DNA of 64,000 nt from Palsa-504 sp963753195 (GTDB lineage Bacteria > Actinomycetota > Actinomycetes > Streptosporangiales > Streptosporangiaceae). The stretch's first letter is position 1. Each line of letters begins with the position of its first letter. Positions 9,096 to 17,719 of the stretch are shown here, piece by piece. The stretch spans positions 62,001-126,000 of the forward strand of contig CAVWBH010000005.1 in the NCBI GenBank assembly GCA_963753195.1, in the 5' to 3' direction. The notes below the pieces were generated by a model. That model was given only the letters and a program-made list of their open reading frames with translations, ran no database searches and was not told the origin of the DNA. The position numbers and the translations under genes were made by a program.

Positions 9096-10292
9096 ATGGG
9101 CACTGCTCCGGGCGAGCTGATGAGGCTGTTCGTGGCCATCGCCGCGCCGCCGGCCGTGCTCGACGAACTCGACGCCCTGACCGGACCGCATCGCGCCGGG
9201 CGGCCGGACCTGCGCTGGACCAGCCGGGGAGCCTGGCACGTGACGCTGGCCTTCCTCGGCCAAGTCGATGAGTCCGCCGCGGCCCGGCTGCTGCCGCGCC
9301 TGGAGGGCGCCGCGCGGCGCCACCATGCCTTCCGGCTCACGTTCAGCGGCGGAGGCGCCTTCCCCGTCGTGACCCGGGCGAACGTGCTGTGGAGCGGCCT
9401 GGCTGGGGACCGCGAGGCGCTGGCCCGGCTGGCCCAGTCCGTGGCCGCGGGCGCGAGCCGGGCGGGCGCCCCGCCCCCCGACCGCCGCCGCCGGTTCCAG
9501 CCCCACCTGACCCTTGCGCGCAGCCGGGTCCCCGCGGACGTCACGCAGATCGTCGCCGCGCTGGCCGGCGACCAGGGGCCGCCGTGGACCGCCGACCGCA
9601 TGCACCTGATCCGCAGCCAACTCGGCGCGACCGGGCAGCCTCGGTACACCACGCTCGCGAGCTGGCCGCTGCGCCCGCCGGACCCGGGTCAGCGGCCGCG
9701 GTTAACCAGGGCCGACCCGGATGGGGCCGACCCGGATAAGGAGGACTGGCTGAGCTTCTCCAGGATGGGCACGGCGGCCCGCAGCGTGGCACGTTCCGCC
9801 GCGGTAAGCTCGGCCAGCCGCCGCGCCAGCCACGCGTCCTTCCTGCGGCGCACGCGCTGCACCACCGCCCGTCCCTCACCGGTGACGGTAAGGATGACCT
9901 GCCGCCGATCGGTCGGATGCGGCGACCTGGACACCAGCTCGCGCTCCTCCAGGGCGGCGATGACACGGGTCATCGACGGCGGCTGCACCTTCTCGTGCTC
10001 GGCCAGCTCCCCCGGGGTCATCGCCTGGTGCACTTCCAGGGCCGACAAGGCGGCCAGCTGGGTCTCCGACAGCGCGGCCTCGGTCAGGCCCGAAGCTGCG
10101 CGCTCAGCCCGGAAGCGCCGGGCCAGCCTGCTCACCGAGATCCGCAGAGCGGTCGCCAGGCCGCCCTCGGTCCTGGTCTGGGTAACTGTCATCACCGGTA
10201 ACCTTGCACTTCTCACCGCGCCGGCCAGCCTAAGCCGTCCACTAAGTACATCACGCCTGCGGACCGCCCACAGCCGGCCAACAGACCCGTAG
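9096..10292 (+). CDS. thpR: RNA 2',3'-cyclic phosphodiesterase (ThpR/LigT), frame open across antisense marR
   Basis: Residues 1 to about 200 form a complete 2H phosphoesterase: MRLFVAIAAPPAV, a first HxT in WHVTLAFLGQV, and a second in FQPHLTLARS. The family hydrolyses 2',3'-cyclic phosphate RNA ends. ATG 9096 is the outer start; ATG 9120, giving MRLFVAI, may be the true one. The conserved domain ends near 9690, where a stop is expected, but the frame stays open to 10292, about 200 more residues that are antisense to marR. This tail looks non-conserved. It is either a lost stop codon, a frameshift near 9690 or a real extension. The domain assignment is firm and the 3' boundary is not. Confidence 0.75.
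   Translation: MGTAPGELMRLFVAIAAPPAVLDELDALTGPHRAGRPDLRWTSRGAWHVTLAFLGQVDESAAARLLPRLEGAARRHHAFRLTFSGGGAFPVVTRANVLWSGLAGDREALARLAQSVAAGASRAGAPPPDRRRRFQPHLTLARSRVPADVTQIVAALAGDQGPPWTADRMHLIRSQLGATGQPRYTTLASWPLRPPDPGQRPRLTRADPDGADPDKEDWLSFSRMGTAARSVARSAAVSSASRRASHASFLRRTRCTTARPSPVTVRMTCRRSVGCGDLDTSSRSSRAAMTRVIDGGCTFSCSASSPGVIAWCTSRADKAASWVSDSAASVRPEAARSARKRRASLLTEIRRAVARPPSVLVWVTVITGNLALLTAPASLSRPLSTSRLRTAHSRPTDP
9689..10192 (-). CDS. MarR-family transcriptional regulator
   Basis: 167 residues from ATG 10192 (MTVTQTRTEGG). The winged-helix core has LSETQLAALSALEVHQAMTP, a recognition region with PPSMTRVIAALEERELVSR, and the PTDRRQVILTVTGEG wing typical of MarR proteins. Its stop falls exactly where the convergent thpR domain should end, yet the thpR frame runs on through it. 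No operator is recognised. The ligand is unknown. Confidence 0.85.
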   Translation of the reverse strand: MTVTQTRTEGGLATALRISVSRLARRFRAERAASGLTEAALSETQLAALSALEVHQAMTPGELAEHEKVQPPSMTRVIAALEERELVSRSPHPTDRRQVILTVTGEGRAVVQRVRRRKDAWLARRLAELTAAERATLRAAVPILEKLSQSSLSGSAPSGSALVNRGR

Positions 10293-10301
10293 CCTGGGTG
10301 G

Positions 10302-10649
10302 GTGAGGGAATCCCGCGAGCCACGGGCCCGCCCGGCACCGCCCGCGCCGCTCGAAGCGAACGACCGGCTGGTCACCGGCACCATCACCGCCGGGTGGGCG
10401 CTGGCGCTGATCGTCCTGGTCATCGTCCGCGGGAGCCTGCCCGCTGATGCCCGGTGGTGGCTGTGGACGTGCGCGACCGGGTTGGTGATGGGACTGTTCG
10501 GGCTCTGGTACGTGCCCAGGCTGCAGCGCTCCCGCGCCCGGTCCGCGGCGCGACGGGCTGCGGACCGGACGGATCAGTCGGCTCCGCGGGACAGCGGCTC
10601 GAACACTGTCTCCTCGACCGATACGCCCGGCAAGTCGACCATGTCGTAG
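10302..10649 (+). CDS. DUF2530 membrane protein
   Basis: 115 residues. A conserved actinobacterial small membrane protein with PPAPLEANDRLVTGTI, then two hydrophobic helices (GWALALIVLVIVRG and WWLWTCATGLVMGLFGLWYV) and a basic tail (RLQRSRARSAARR). GTG 10302 is the likely start. Its last 76 bases overlap the 3' end of the convergent DUF3027 gene. DUF2530 next to DUF3027 is a known actinobacterial neighbourhood. Biochemical role unknown. Confidence 0.8.
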   Translation: MRESREPRARPAPPAPLEANDRLVTGTITAGWALALIVLVIVRGSLPADARWWLWTCATGLVMGLFGLWYVPRLQRSRARSAARRAADRTDQSAPRDSGSNTVSSTDTPGKSTMS

Positions 10650-11440
10650 CCGAACTCATCAATGACCGGCGAGATGGACCGCCCGGCGGCCTGCCAGATG
10701 ACCGCTTCGGAGTGGGCGCCGCAGCCGTGGTCAGCCGAGACGACCCGGCCGTCGTCGGGCGCGTACGCGTTCGCGCAGGCGCCGAACAGCCGGCCGAGCT
10801 CGCCGCTGAGCGGCACGAAGAACCCGCAGCTGACACAGTGCGCGGGGGCGGCGTGGGCCAGCGGTGTCCGCGGGCCGTGCTCGCTGGCGTACCAGCGTTC
10901 GGCGGCGCTCTCCCGGCCGGCGGCCGACAGGACGCGAGACCGCCCGGGCGCGGGCAGCTCGGCCGGCTCAGCTGGCCCAGCGTCCTGTTCGCCAGCCTCC
11001 TGCCCGCCGGCGAACCAGTCGATCACGGCGTCGTCGCCTTCGAGGGTCACCAGCGGGATGAGCCGTTCGTCGTCGGGCGGGGCCGGCAGCAGGTCCCCGA
11101 CACCCAGGTCGCCGGGCCGCAGCCGGTCGTGCCACGGCACCCAGTCCGGCGCGAGCAGGGCGTCCGGCCCGGGGAGCATGACCGTCTCGTCGACCGTGAC
11201 CACCTTGGACCGCGGCGCGCGGGCCACCGTCACCGCCCACCGCCAGCCGACGTAGGCCGGATCCTGGCTCTCGAACAGATGGGTGACGACACGCTCACCC
11301 TCGGCCTGGAGGCCCAGGTGACCGCCGACGCCCTCGGGGGCGGCCACCGCGACGGCAGCAGCCCGCGCGAGGTCGACCGCCTCCGCGCATACCTGGTCTG
11401 GTTCCCTGGTGCGGGTCCGGGCAGTACTCACAGTCACCAA
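10574..11440 (-). CDS. DUF3027 family protein
   Basis: 288 residues, soluble. Matches the actinobacterial DUF3027 family: GHLGLQAEGERVVTHLFES, YVGWRWAVTVARAP, WVPWHDRLRPGDLGVGDLLP, and a C-terminal block HCVSCGFFVPLSG..GACAN..DGRVV..DHGCGAHSE whose four cysteines could bind a metal. It is divergent from the MFS gene across about 90 bases. No function is established; the conservation next to cold-shock and MFS genes is an actinobacterial pattern. Confidence 0.85.
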   Translation of the reverse strand: MVTVSTARTRTREPDQVCAEAVDLARAAAVAVAAPEGVGGHLGLQAEGERVVTHLFESQDPAYVGWRWAVTVARAPRSKVVTVDETVMLPGPDALLAPDWVPWHDRLRPGDLGVGDLLPAPPDDERLIPLVTLEGDDAVIDWFAGGQEAGEQDAGPAEPAELPAPGRSRVLSAAGRESAAERWYASEHGPRTPLAHAAPAHCVSCGFFVPLSGELGRLFGACANAYAPDDGRVVSADHGCGAHSEAVIWQAAGRSISPVIDEFGYDMVDLPGVSVEETVFEPLSRGAD

Positions 11441-11533
11441 TTCTCACTCATTGCGTACGGTGATAATGCGGTTACCCGCCGGTTGCGGTGAAGTCGGTTC
11501 GCCGCACCGGTAGCTACCAAGAATACTGGGTGC

Positions 11534-13177
11534 ATGTGGATGTCGGAGGCGCTGCGCCGGACGGGGGGCGCCGCCCGCGCCACCACCGGCGCGGTCAGGA
11601 GCGGCACCCGCAGGACCGGTGGCCTGGTGCACCGCGTGACCGGCGCGTCAGGAGCCGGCCGCACCGGGCTGTCGACGCTCATCGAACTGACCGCCGCCGC
11701 GGGAGCCGGCGACGCCTTCGTGATCGTCTCCCTGGCCGGGACGATCTTCTTCAACACCTCCGTGGAACAGGCCCGGGGCAAGGTGGTGCTGTTCCTGGTC
11801 GTCACCATGGCCCCGTTCGCGGTGCTGGCGCCGTTCATCGGGCCGGCCCTGGACCGCGCGCAGCAGGGCCGTAAGTACCTGCTCGCGGGCACGCTGCTGG
11901 CCCGCGGCCTGCTCTGCTACGCAATGTCGGCCGCGGTCAAGAACCCGATCACGCTGCTGCCCGCCGCGTTCGGCGTGCTCGTGCTGCAGAAGGCCTTCGG
12001 TGTGGTCCGCGCGTCGGTCGCACCGCGGCTGCTGCCCGAGCAGATCACCCTGGTCAGCGCGAACGCGCGGTCGCAGCTGATCGCGGTGATCGCGGCCAGC
12101 ATCGCCGCCGCACTCGCGGCGGGCATCCAGGTGGCCGGGGGCGCGGCCTGGGTCCTCCGGGTCGGCATGGTGATCTACCTGGCGGCCATGGTCCTCGCGC
12201 TGCGGCTGCCCGACCAGGTCGATACCCCGCCGGCCCCGGCCGCGCAGACCGGCGGGGCCGCCCCGCCCGCCGCCGACGTCTGGCCGCCGCACCAAGCTGA
12301 CCGCGCGCGGCCGACGCGGCCCGATTATCCGCCGAACGGGCCGGGGCCATACCCCCGCGCAGGCGACCGCGACCCGTGGCATACCGAGCAGGCGGACCGC
12401 ACGCTGCCGTACGAAACCGCCGCCCCGCCGTCCCGGGCCGCGCCGCCCGGGACCGCGCCGCCCGGGACCGCGCCGCACGGGTCTGCGCCGCCGGGGACCG
12501 CGCCGCCCGGGTCCGCGCCGCCCAAGGCCGCGACGTCCTCGGGACGATGGCGGACGCTGAGCCGGGTGGGTCCGGTGGTCGCGGAGGCGATGACCGGCAA
12601 CGCGGTGCTGCGCGCGTTCTCCGGCTACACGTTCTTCTTCTTCGCGTTCCTGCTGCAGACCGAGCGGTTCAGTGTGTCCAAGCACGTCGCGCTGGCGTCC
12701 CTGGCCGTCGCCGTCGCGGGCGGCAGCATGGTCGCGATGGCCATCGGATCCTGGCTCCGCTCCCGGGCCCCGCAGCTGATCATGTTCACCGTGCTCGCCG
12801 TGGCCCCGGCGGTCGCGGCCGCCGCCGCCTGGTTCTACGGCCTGGCCTCGGTGATCGCCGTGGCGTTCGCCGCCATCCTGTGTGCCAGCCTGGCCAAGCT
12901 GGCTCAGGATTCCATCGTGCAGCGGGAGATCGGCGACGAGATCCGGTCATCCACCTTCGCGGTCTCCGAGACCCTGAACCAGGTGTCCAACGTGGCCGGC
13001 GGCCTGGCCGGAGTGCTGGTGTCGATGCTCAACAACGGCCCGGTCGGCCTGGCCATCGCGGCGGCTCTGCTGACCATCGCGCTGGTCCTGATGGTCGCGC
13101 GGCGCAGGCGCCGGGTCCTCGCGGGACGAGAGGCCGAACCCCAGCCTGCCCAGCGCCGTCCCCGCCGCGTGCGCTAG
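11534..13177 (+). CDS. MFS-type transporter with Pro-rich central loop
   Basis: 547 residues. Two membrane halves, about 60-235 and 375-525, have six or so helices each in MFS style, with the DRAQQGRKYLLAGTLLARG loop after helix two. The central loop (about 240-355) is unusually long and contains a run of degenerate six-residue repeats (APPGT/APPGS/APHGS) at about 12435-12530. The C-terminal tail is strongly basic. Substrate unknown. The gene sits between DUF3027 and a cold-shock gene, as in many actinomycetes. Confidence 0.8.
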   Translation: MWMSEALRRTGGAARATTGAVRSGTRRTGGLVHRVTGASGAGRTGLSTLIELTAAAGAGDAFVIVSLAGTIFFNTSVEQARGKVVLFLVVTMAPFAVLAPFIGPALDRAQQGRKYLLAGTLLARGLLCYAMSAAVKNPITLLPAAFGVLVLQKAFGVVRASVAPRLLPEQITLVSANARSQLIAVIAASIAAALAAGIQVAGGAAWVLRVGMVIYLAAMVLALRLPDQVDTPPAPAAQTGGAAPPAADVWPPHQADRARPTRPDYPPNGPGPYPRAGDRDPWHTEQADRTLPYETAAPPSRAAPPGTAPPGTAPHGSAPPGTAPPGSAPPKAATSSGRWRTLSRVGPVVAEAMTGNAVLRAFSGYTFFFFAFLLQTERFSVSKHVALASLAVAVAGGSMVAMAIGSWLRSRAPQLIMFTVLAVAPAVAAAAAWFYGLASVIAVAFAAILCASLAKLAQDSIVQREIGDEIRSSTFAVSETLNQVSNVAGGLAGVLVSMLNNGPVGLAIAAALLTIALVLMVARRRRRVLAGREAEPQPAQRRPRRVR

Positions 13178-13181
13178 CTGG

Positions 13182-13571
13182 TCAGGGCTCGATGTCGTCG
13201 GCGACGGCACGCAGGACGGCGGCGATCTTTTTCGCGTCGCGAGCGTCCGGGTGCTTGCCCCGCCGGTACGTCGTCGACACGTCGTCGAGCAGCTTGATCA
13301 GGTCCTCGACGAGGAGGATCATCTCGTCCGGCTTCTTGCGGGCCTGCTTGGCCACCGCCACCGTGGGCGGCGGCTCGAGAATCCGCAGTTGGAGCGCCTG
13401 AGCGCCCCGGCGACCCTCGGCGACCCCGAACTCCACCCGCTGACCCTGCCGGAGCGAGGTCGTCCCGGATGGCAGCGCGGACGAATGCACGAACACCTCG
13501 CCGCCGTCGTCGCGGGCGAGGAAGCCATACCCCTTGTCGGAGTCATACCACTTGACCTTGCCGGTAGGCAC
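13182..13571 (-). CDS. Cold-shock domain protein with C-terminal extension
   Basis: 129 residues. The N-terminal cold-shock domain has GKVKWYDSDKGYGFLARDDG (RNP1-like) and EVFVHSSAL (RNP2). An extension of about 60 residues follows (KPDEMILLVEDLIKLLDDV, then RRGKHPDARDAKKIAAVLR) and looks helical. This long form is a conserved actinobacterial single-strand nucleic-acid binder, distinct from the 67-residue CspA encoded at about 15.7 kb. It is convergent with the MFS gene, 4 bases apart. Confidence 0.9.
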   Translation of the reverse strand: MPTGKVKWYDSDKGYGFLARDDGGEVFVHSSALPSGTTSLRQGQRVEFGVAEGRRGAQALQLRILEPPPTVAVAKQARKKPDEMILLVEDLIKLLDDVSTTYRRGKHPDARDAKKIAAVLRAVADDIEP

Positions 13572-13761
13572 GCGCAGACCTCACGTTGGAGAGAACTAAC
13601 AACAACCAGCGATCAGGTGACCGGCAGGATGCTATGGGCACTCTAAGGCTATCGGTCCGGGACGGCGGATTACATCCGCGTTACGTCGGGCCCGCCGCGT
13701 CCTCCGGCCGCGGCGATGCTCCCGGGCCGCGGACCCCGGCGCTCGGGCCGGGCAGCCTGAC

Positions 13762-13797
13762 GCCGAACGGCCCGGGGTTTCCCCCGGGCCGTTCGGC
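13762..13797 (-). terminator. Terminator hairpin of groEL
   Basis: Arms 13762-13777 and 13782-13797 are perfect 16-base reverse complements around TTTC. They lie 18 bases beyond the groEL stop codon in the direction of groEL transcription. Confidence 0.85.
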
Positions 13798-13814
13798 TTG
13801 CCGTGCCGTGCGCC

Positions 13815-15440
13815 TTAGAAGTCCATGTCGCCGCCGCCGCCTGGCATGGCGGGGGGCGCAGCCTTCTCCGGCTTTTCCGCGATCACGGCCTCCGTGGTGA
13901 GGAACAGGCCCGCGATCGATGCCGCGTTCTGCAGCGCCGAGCGGGTGACCTTCGCGGGGTCGATGATCCCGGCCTTGAACATGTCGGTGTACTCACCGGT
14001 CGCGGCGTTCAGGCCATGACCTGCGGCCAGCGTCCTGACCTTCTCGGCCACCACGCCGCCCTCGAGGCCGGCGTTCACCGCGATCTGCTTGAGCGGCTCC
14101 TCGACCGCGCGGCGCACGATCGACGCGCCGGTCGCCTCGTCGCCGGACAGCTCGAGCTTGTCGAACGCGTTCTTGGCCGCCTGCAGCAGCGCCACGCCGC
14201 CGCCGGGCACGACGCCCTCCTCGACCGCGGCCTTGGCGTTACGCACCGCATCCTCGATCCGGTGCTTGCGCTCCTTCAGCTCGACCTCGGTCGCCGCGCC
14301 CACCTTGATGACCGCGACACCGCCGGCCAGCTTGGCCAGCCGCTCCTGGAGCTTCTCCCGGTCGTAGTCGGAGTCGGTGTTGTCGATCTCGGTGCGGATC
14401 TGGCTGACCCGGCCCGCGATCTGCTCGGCGTCGCCCGCGCCGTCCACGATCGTGGTCTCGTCCTTGGTGACCACCACCTTGCGCGCCCGGCCGAGGACGT
14501 CCAGATCCACGTTGTCCAGCTTGAGGCCGATCTCCTCGCTGATGACCTGGCCGCCGGTCAGGATGGCGATGTCACCGAGCATGGCCTTGCGGCGGTCGCC
14601 GAAGCCGGGGGCCTTGACTGCCACCGACTTGAACAGGCCGCGCATCTTGTTGACCACCAGGGTGGCCAGGGCCTCGCCGTCGACGTCCTCGGCGAGGATG
14701 ACCAGCGCCTTGCCGGACTGCACCACCTTGTCCAGCAGCGGGAGCAGGTCCTTGTTGGCCGAGATCTTGGAGTTGACGATCAGGATGTACGGGTCGTCGA
14801 GAACGGCCTCGAGGCGCTCCGGGTCGGTGACGAAGTACGGCGCGATGTATCCCTTGTCGAACCGCATGCCCTCGGTGAGCTCAAGCTCCAGGCCGAAGGT
14901 GTTGGACTCCTCGACGGTGATGACGCCTTCCTTGCCGACCTTGTCCATCGCCTCGGCGATCATCTCGCCGACCGCGGGGTCGCCGGCCGAGATGGAGGCC
15001 GTGGCGGCGATCTGCTCCTTGGTCTCCACCTCCCGGGCGAGCTTGGACAGCTCCTCGCTCACCCGCTCGACGGCCGCCTCGATGCCCTTCTTCAGGGACA
15101 TCGGGTTGGCGCCCGCCGCGACGTTACGCAGGCCCTCGCGCACCAGCGCCTGGGCCAGCACGGTGGCCGTCGTCGTGCCGTCGCCGGCCACGTCGTCGGT
15201 CTTCTTCGCTACTTCCTTGACAAGCTCGGCGCCGATCTTCTCCCACGGGTCCTCGAGCTCGATCTCCTTGGCGATGGACACGCCATCGTTGGTGATCGTG
15301 GGTGCGCCCCACTTCTTCTCGAGCACCACGTTCCGGCCCTTCGGGCCGAGGGTTACTTTCACGGCGTCGGCGAGCTGGTTCATACCGCGTTCGAGGCCGC
15401 GCCGGGCTTCCTCGTCGAACGCGATCATCTTCGCTGCCAT
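13815..15440 (-). CDS. groEL: 60-kDa chaperonin GroEL (monocistronic, GroEL2 type)
   Basis: 541 residues from ATG 15440 (MAAKMIAFDEEARRGLERGM). ATP-driven folding chamber subunit. Seen: VTLGPKGRNVVLEKKWGAPT, DDVAGDGTTTATVLAQ, VVEEGVVPGGGVALLQA in this form, and a C-terminal GGGGDMDF tail. It has no groES beside it, as for the second, stand-alone groEL of actinomycetes. Two CIRCE elements lie upstream, so HrcA should repress it. A strong hairpin follows the gene. Confidence 0.97.
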   Translation of the reverse strand: MAAKMIAFDEEARRGLERGMNQLADAVKVTLGPKGRNVVLEKKWGAPTITNDGVSIAKEIELEDPWEKIGAELVKEVAKKTDDVAGDGTTTATVLAQALVREGLRNVAAGANPMSLKKGIEAAVERVSEELSKLAREVETKEQIAATASISAGDPAVGEMIAEAMDKVGKEGVITVEESNTFGLELELTEGMRFDKGYIAPYFVTDPERLEAVLDDPYILIVNSKISANKDLLPLLDKVVQSGKALVILAEDVDGEALATLVVNKMRGLFKSVAVKAPGFGDRRKAMLGDIAILTGGQVISEEIGLKLDNVDLDVLGRARKVVVTKDETTIVDGAGDAEQIAGRVSQIRTEIDNTDSDYDREKLQERLAKLAGGVAVIKVGAATEVELKERKHRIEDAVRNAKAAVEEGVVPGGGVALLQAAKNAFDKLELSGDEATGASIVRRAVEEPLKQIAVNAGLEGGVVAEKVRTLAAGHGLNAATGEYTDMFKAGIIDPAKVTRSALQNAASIAGLFLTTEAVIAEKPEKAAPPAMPGGGGDMDF

Positions 15441-15561
15441 AGGCTCCAGTCCTTCGTGGCGAATGCGAGGATCGAGCCAACGCCCGCGACGGCCGGCACC
15501 CCCGGCGGACAGTCCCTTCCTGCCGCGAAGTCGTGCCTCATCGCCCGATCCCGCCCTCATG

Positions 15562-15588
15562 TTGGCACTCGCACTAGGAGAGTGCCAG
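15562..15588 (-). promoter_or_regulatory. CIRCE element 1 (HrcA operator)
   Basis: TTGGCACTC, nine bases, then GAGTGCCAG: a match to the consensus TTAGCACTC-N9-GAGTGCTAA. It lies 122 bases upstream of the groEL start. Confidence 0.9.
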
Positions 15589-15596
15589 CACCATGT

Positions 15597-15623
15597 TTAG
15601 CACTCTCAAGGTGAGAGTGCAAA
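15597..15623 (-). promoter_or_regulatory. CIRCE element 2 (HrcA operator)
   Basis: TTAGCACTC, nine bases, then GAGTGCAAA: the left arm is perfect and the right arm has one mismatch to the consensus. It lies 8 bases from CIRCE 1, so the two could be bound together. Confidence 0.9.
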
Positions 15624-15646
15624 CGGCACGGCAGAAGAGAATCAGA

Positions 15647-15677
15647 TCGGCCCGGCCCCCGCCGGGGGCCGGGCCGA
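15647..15677 (-). terminator. Hairpin downstream of cspA (second of two)
   Basis: 14-base perfect arms 15647-15660 and 15664-15677 with loop GCC. It lies between the cspA stop and the groEL CIRCE region, and so separates cspA transcription from the groEL promoter. Confidence 0.7.
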
Positions 15678-15700
15678 CAGCTGAACCAGGCAAGATCGTC

Positions 15701-15722
15701 GGCCCCGGCCGAATCCGGGGCC
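15701..15722 (-). terminator. Hairpin downstream of cspA (first of two)
   Basis: GGCCCCGG at 15701-15708 pairs with CCGGGGCC at 15715-15722, 12 bases beyond the cspA stop codon. With the neighbouring hairpin it forms a tandem terminator. Confidence 0.6.
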
Positions 15723-15734
15723 CCACGACCGAAC

Positions 15735-15938
15735 TTAAGGGACCACGATTACCTTGTCGGCCTGCGCGCCCCGGTCGCTTTGCGTGATCTCGAACTCGAC
15801 CCGCTGACCCTCTTCGAGGGTGCGGTAGCCGTCAGACTGGATCGCCGAAAAGTGCACGAACACGTCCTTGCCACCGTCGACGGCGATGAAGCCGTATCCC
15901 TTGTCCGGGTTGAACCACTTGACGGTGCCCTGAGCCAT
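15735..15938 (-). CDS. cspA: Cold-shock protein CspA
   Basis: 67 residues from ATG 15938 (MAQGTVKWFN). A single OB-fold with KGYGFIAVDGG (RNP1) and DVFVHFSAI (RNP2). RNA/ssDNA chaperone. GGGAG lies about 10 bases before the start, which favours this ATG over a TTG three codons earlier. Family length is normal. Confidence 0.95.
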   Translation of the reverse strand: MAQGTVKWFNPDKGYGFIAVDGGKDVFVHFSAIQSDGYRTLEEGQRVEFEITQSDRGAQADKVIVVP

Positions 15939-16196
15939 TCCAAACAACTCCCTAACTGCGCTCCGGACTCGAGCCCCGCCCTTGTCACCGCGGAACCCGT
16001 CGATCGCGAACCGGGGAGAGCGGCTCCGTGCCTAGCGCGCGAATCCCGTCCCGTCCGACGGCGACCGGAATTGACCTTACCCTGTGCCGAGCGCGCTGGC
16101 GCAACTTACCCCCCAACATGCCACGCGCCTGCGGCCGGACCGCCCCGGCCAGCAGCTGCGCCGGTGGCCGGGCTCGCGCCGCCGGCTACCGCACGG

Positions 16197-17456
16197 TCAC
16201 GAGACGGCCTGCTGGAAGGCCTCGACGGTGGGCCGGATCGGAGCGGGCACGTCCACCACCGCGGCGATCGCGTCCAGCGTCTTCAGCCCGTCGCCGGAAT
16301 TGATGATCACCGTCTCGGCCGCCGGGTCGAGCTGGCCGTCGGCGAGCAGCTTGCGCAGCACGCCGAGGGTGACCCCGCCCGCGGTCTCGCCGAAAATGCC
16401 CTCGGTCGAGGCGAGCAGCCGCATCGAGTCGACGATCTCGTCGTCGCTGACGTCGGCGATCGCGCCGCCGGTGCGCCGCACCACGTCCAGCACGTACGGC
16501 CCGTCAGCCGGGTTGCCGATGGCCAGCGACTTGGCGATGGTGTCCGGCCGGACCGGCCGGACGACGTCGTAGCCGGCCGCGAACGCGGCCGACACCGGCG
16601 CGCAGCCGCTGGCCTGGGCGCCGAACACCCGCCATGGCTTCTCCGGGACCAGCCCGAGCGAGGCCAGCTCACTGAAGCCCTTGTCCACCTTCACCAGCTG
16701 CGCACCGGAGGCGATCGGCACGACGATCTGGTCGGGCAGCCGCCAGCCGAGCTGCTCGGCGATCTCGAAACCGAGGGTCTTCGATCCCTCGGCGTAGTAG
16801 GGCCGCACGTTCACGTTGACGAACGCCCAGTCCTCATGCTCGCCGGCCAGCTCGGATGCGAGCCGGTTCACGTCGTCATACGTGCCGTCCACGGTGACGA
16901 AGGTGCCGCCGTACACCGATGTGGTGATGATCTTCTGCGACTCAAGGTCGGCGGGCACGAGCACCACGGAACGGATGCCGGCCCGGGCCGCCGCGGCCGC
17001 GACGGCGTTCGCCAGGTTGCCGGTGGAAGGGCAGGCCAGCACCTTGAAGCCCAGCTCGGTGGCGGCGGCGAGGGCCACTGCCACGACCCGGTCCTTAAAC
17101 GAGTGCGTCGGGTTGCCCCGGTCGTCCTTGATCCAGAGCCTGCGCATGCCCAGCGCGTGGGCGAGGTTGTCCGCCCGCACCAGCCGGGTGTAACCGGGCT
17201 GCAGCGTGGGCCGGCTGGCGATGTCGGGCGGCACCGGAAGCAGCGCCGCGTAGCGCCACATGTTCTGCGGCCCGGCCTCGATGGCGGACCGGTCCAGCCG
17301 CGGGTAGTCGTAGCAGACCTCGAGCGGTCCGAAACACTCGCCGCAGGCGTACAGCGGGCCGAGCTCGTAGACCTGGCCGCACTCGCGGCAGGACAGCCCG
17401 GTGGCATAGCCGAACCCGGCGGATGCTTCGGGTGTGCGTGTGGTTCCTGTGGTCAC
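16197..17456 (-). CDS. thrC: Threonine synthase
   Basis: 419 residues from GTG 17456, preceded by AAGGAAGG. PLP-dependent conversion of O-phosphohomoserine to threonine. The N-terminus carries a possible zinc-ribbon (CRECGQ...CGECF). PLP lysine in NPTHSFKDRV; CPSTGNLANAVAAAA forms the phosphate-binding loop; C-terminal INSGDGLKTLDA is characteristic. Length and motifs match the Actinobacteria/archaea-type ThrC. It stands alone rather than in a hom-thrC-thrB cluster. Confidence 0.94.
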   Translation of the reverse strand: MTTGTTRTPEASAGFGYATGLSCRECGQVYELGPLYACGECFGPLEVCYDYPRLDRSAIEAGPQNMWRYAALLPVPPDIASRPTLQPGYTRLVRADNLAHALGMRRLWIKDDRGNPTHSFKDRVVAVALAAATELGFKVLACPSTGNLANAVAAAAARAGIRSVVLVPADLESQKIITTSVYGGTFVTVDGTYDDVNRLASELAGEHEDWAFVNVNVRPYYAEGSKTLGFEIAEQLGWRLPDQIVVPIASGAQLVKVDKGFSELASLGLVPEKPWRVFGAQASGCAPVSAAFAAGYDVVRPVRPDTIAKSLAIGNPADGPYVLDVVRRTGGAIADVSDDEIVDSMRLLASTEGIFGETAGGVTLGVLRKLLADGQLDPAAETVIINSGDGLKTLDAIAAVVDVPAPIRPTVEAFQQAVS

Positions 17457-17619
17457 CGGCGAGGCCTTCCTTCCCCATCTTTCCCAGCGGTCGCCGTGAC
17501 CGCGGGCCGGACTTGGCACCATGTCACGCGCCTCGCCGCCCGAGACGGGCATAGATGCGCGATAGGTTGCCGGGGCTTCACAGGGCCGATCCCTCCACCC
17601 CTCTGGATGAGCGTTATTC

Positions 17620-17634
17620 AGTTATGTGATAACT
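17620..17634. promoter_or_regulatory. Perfect palindrome in the thrC-otsA intergenic region
   Basis: AGTTAT-GTG-ATAACT, a 15-base inverted repeat in an A+T-richer stretch between the divergent thrC and otsA genes, 86 bases before otsA. The size and position suit a dimeric repressor site. The regulator is unknown. Confidence 0.45.
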
Positions 17635-17719
17635 CCTACAAGATTAGCAGTAACTCCCGGCGGGACGACTCCGGGATCCCTCCGCTGCCGCAGAGCCTGG
17701 GAGGATAGCCTGCCGGACT

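Noticed and set aside
12430..12535. Separate repeat element in the MFS gene
   Set aside because: The APPGT/APPGS repeats are an in-frame Pro-rich loop of the transporter, not a mobile or regulatory repeat.
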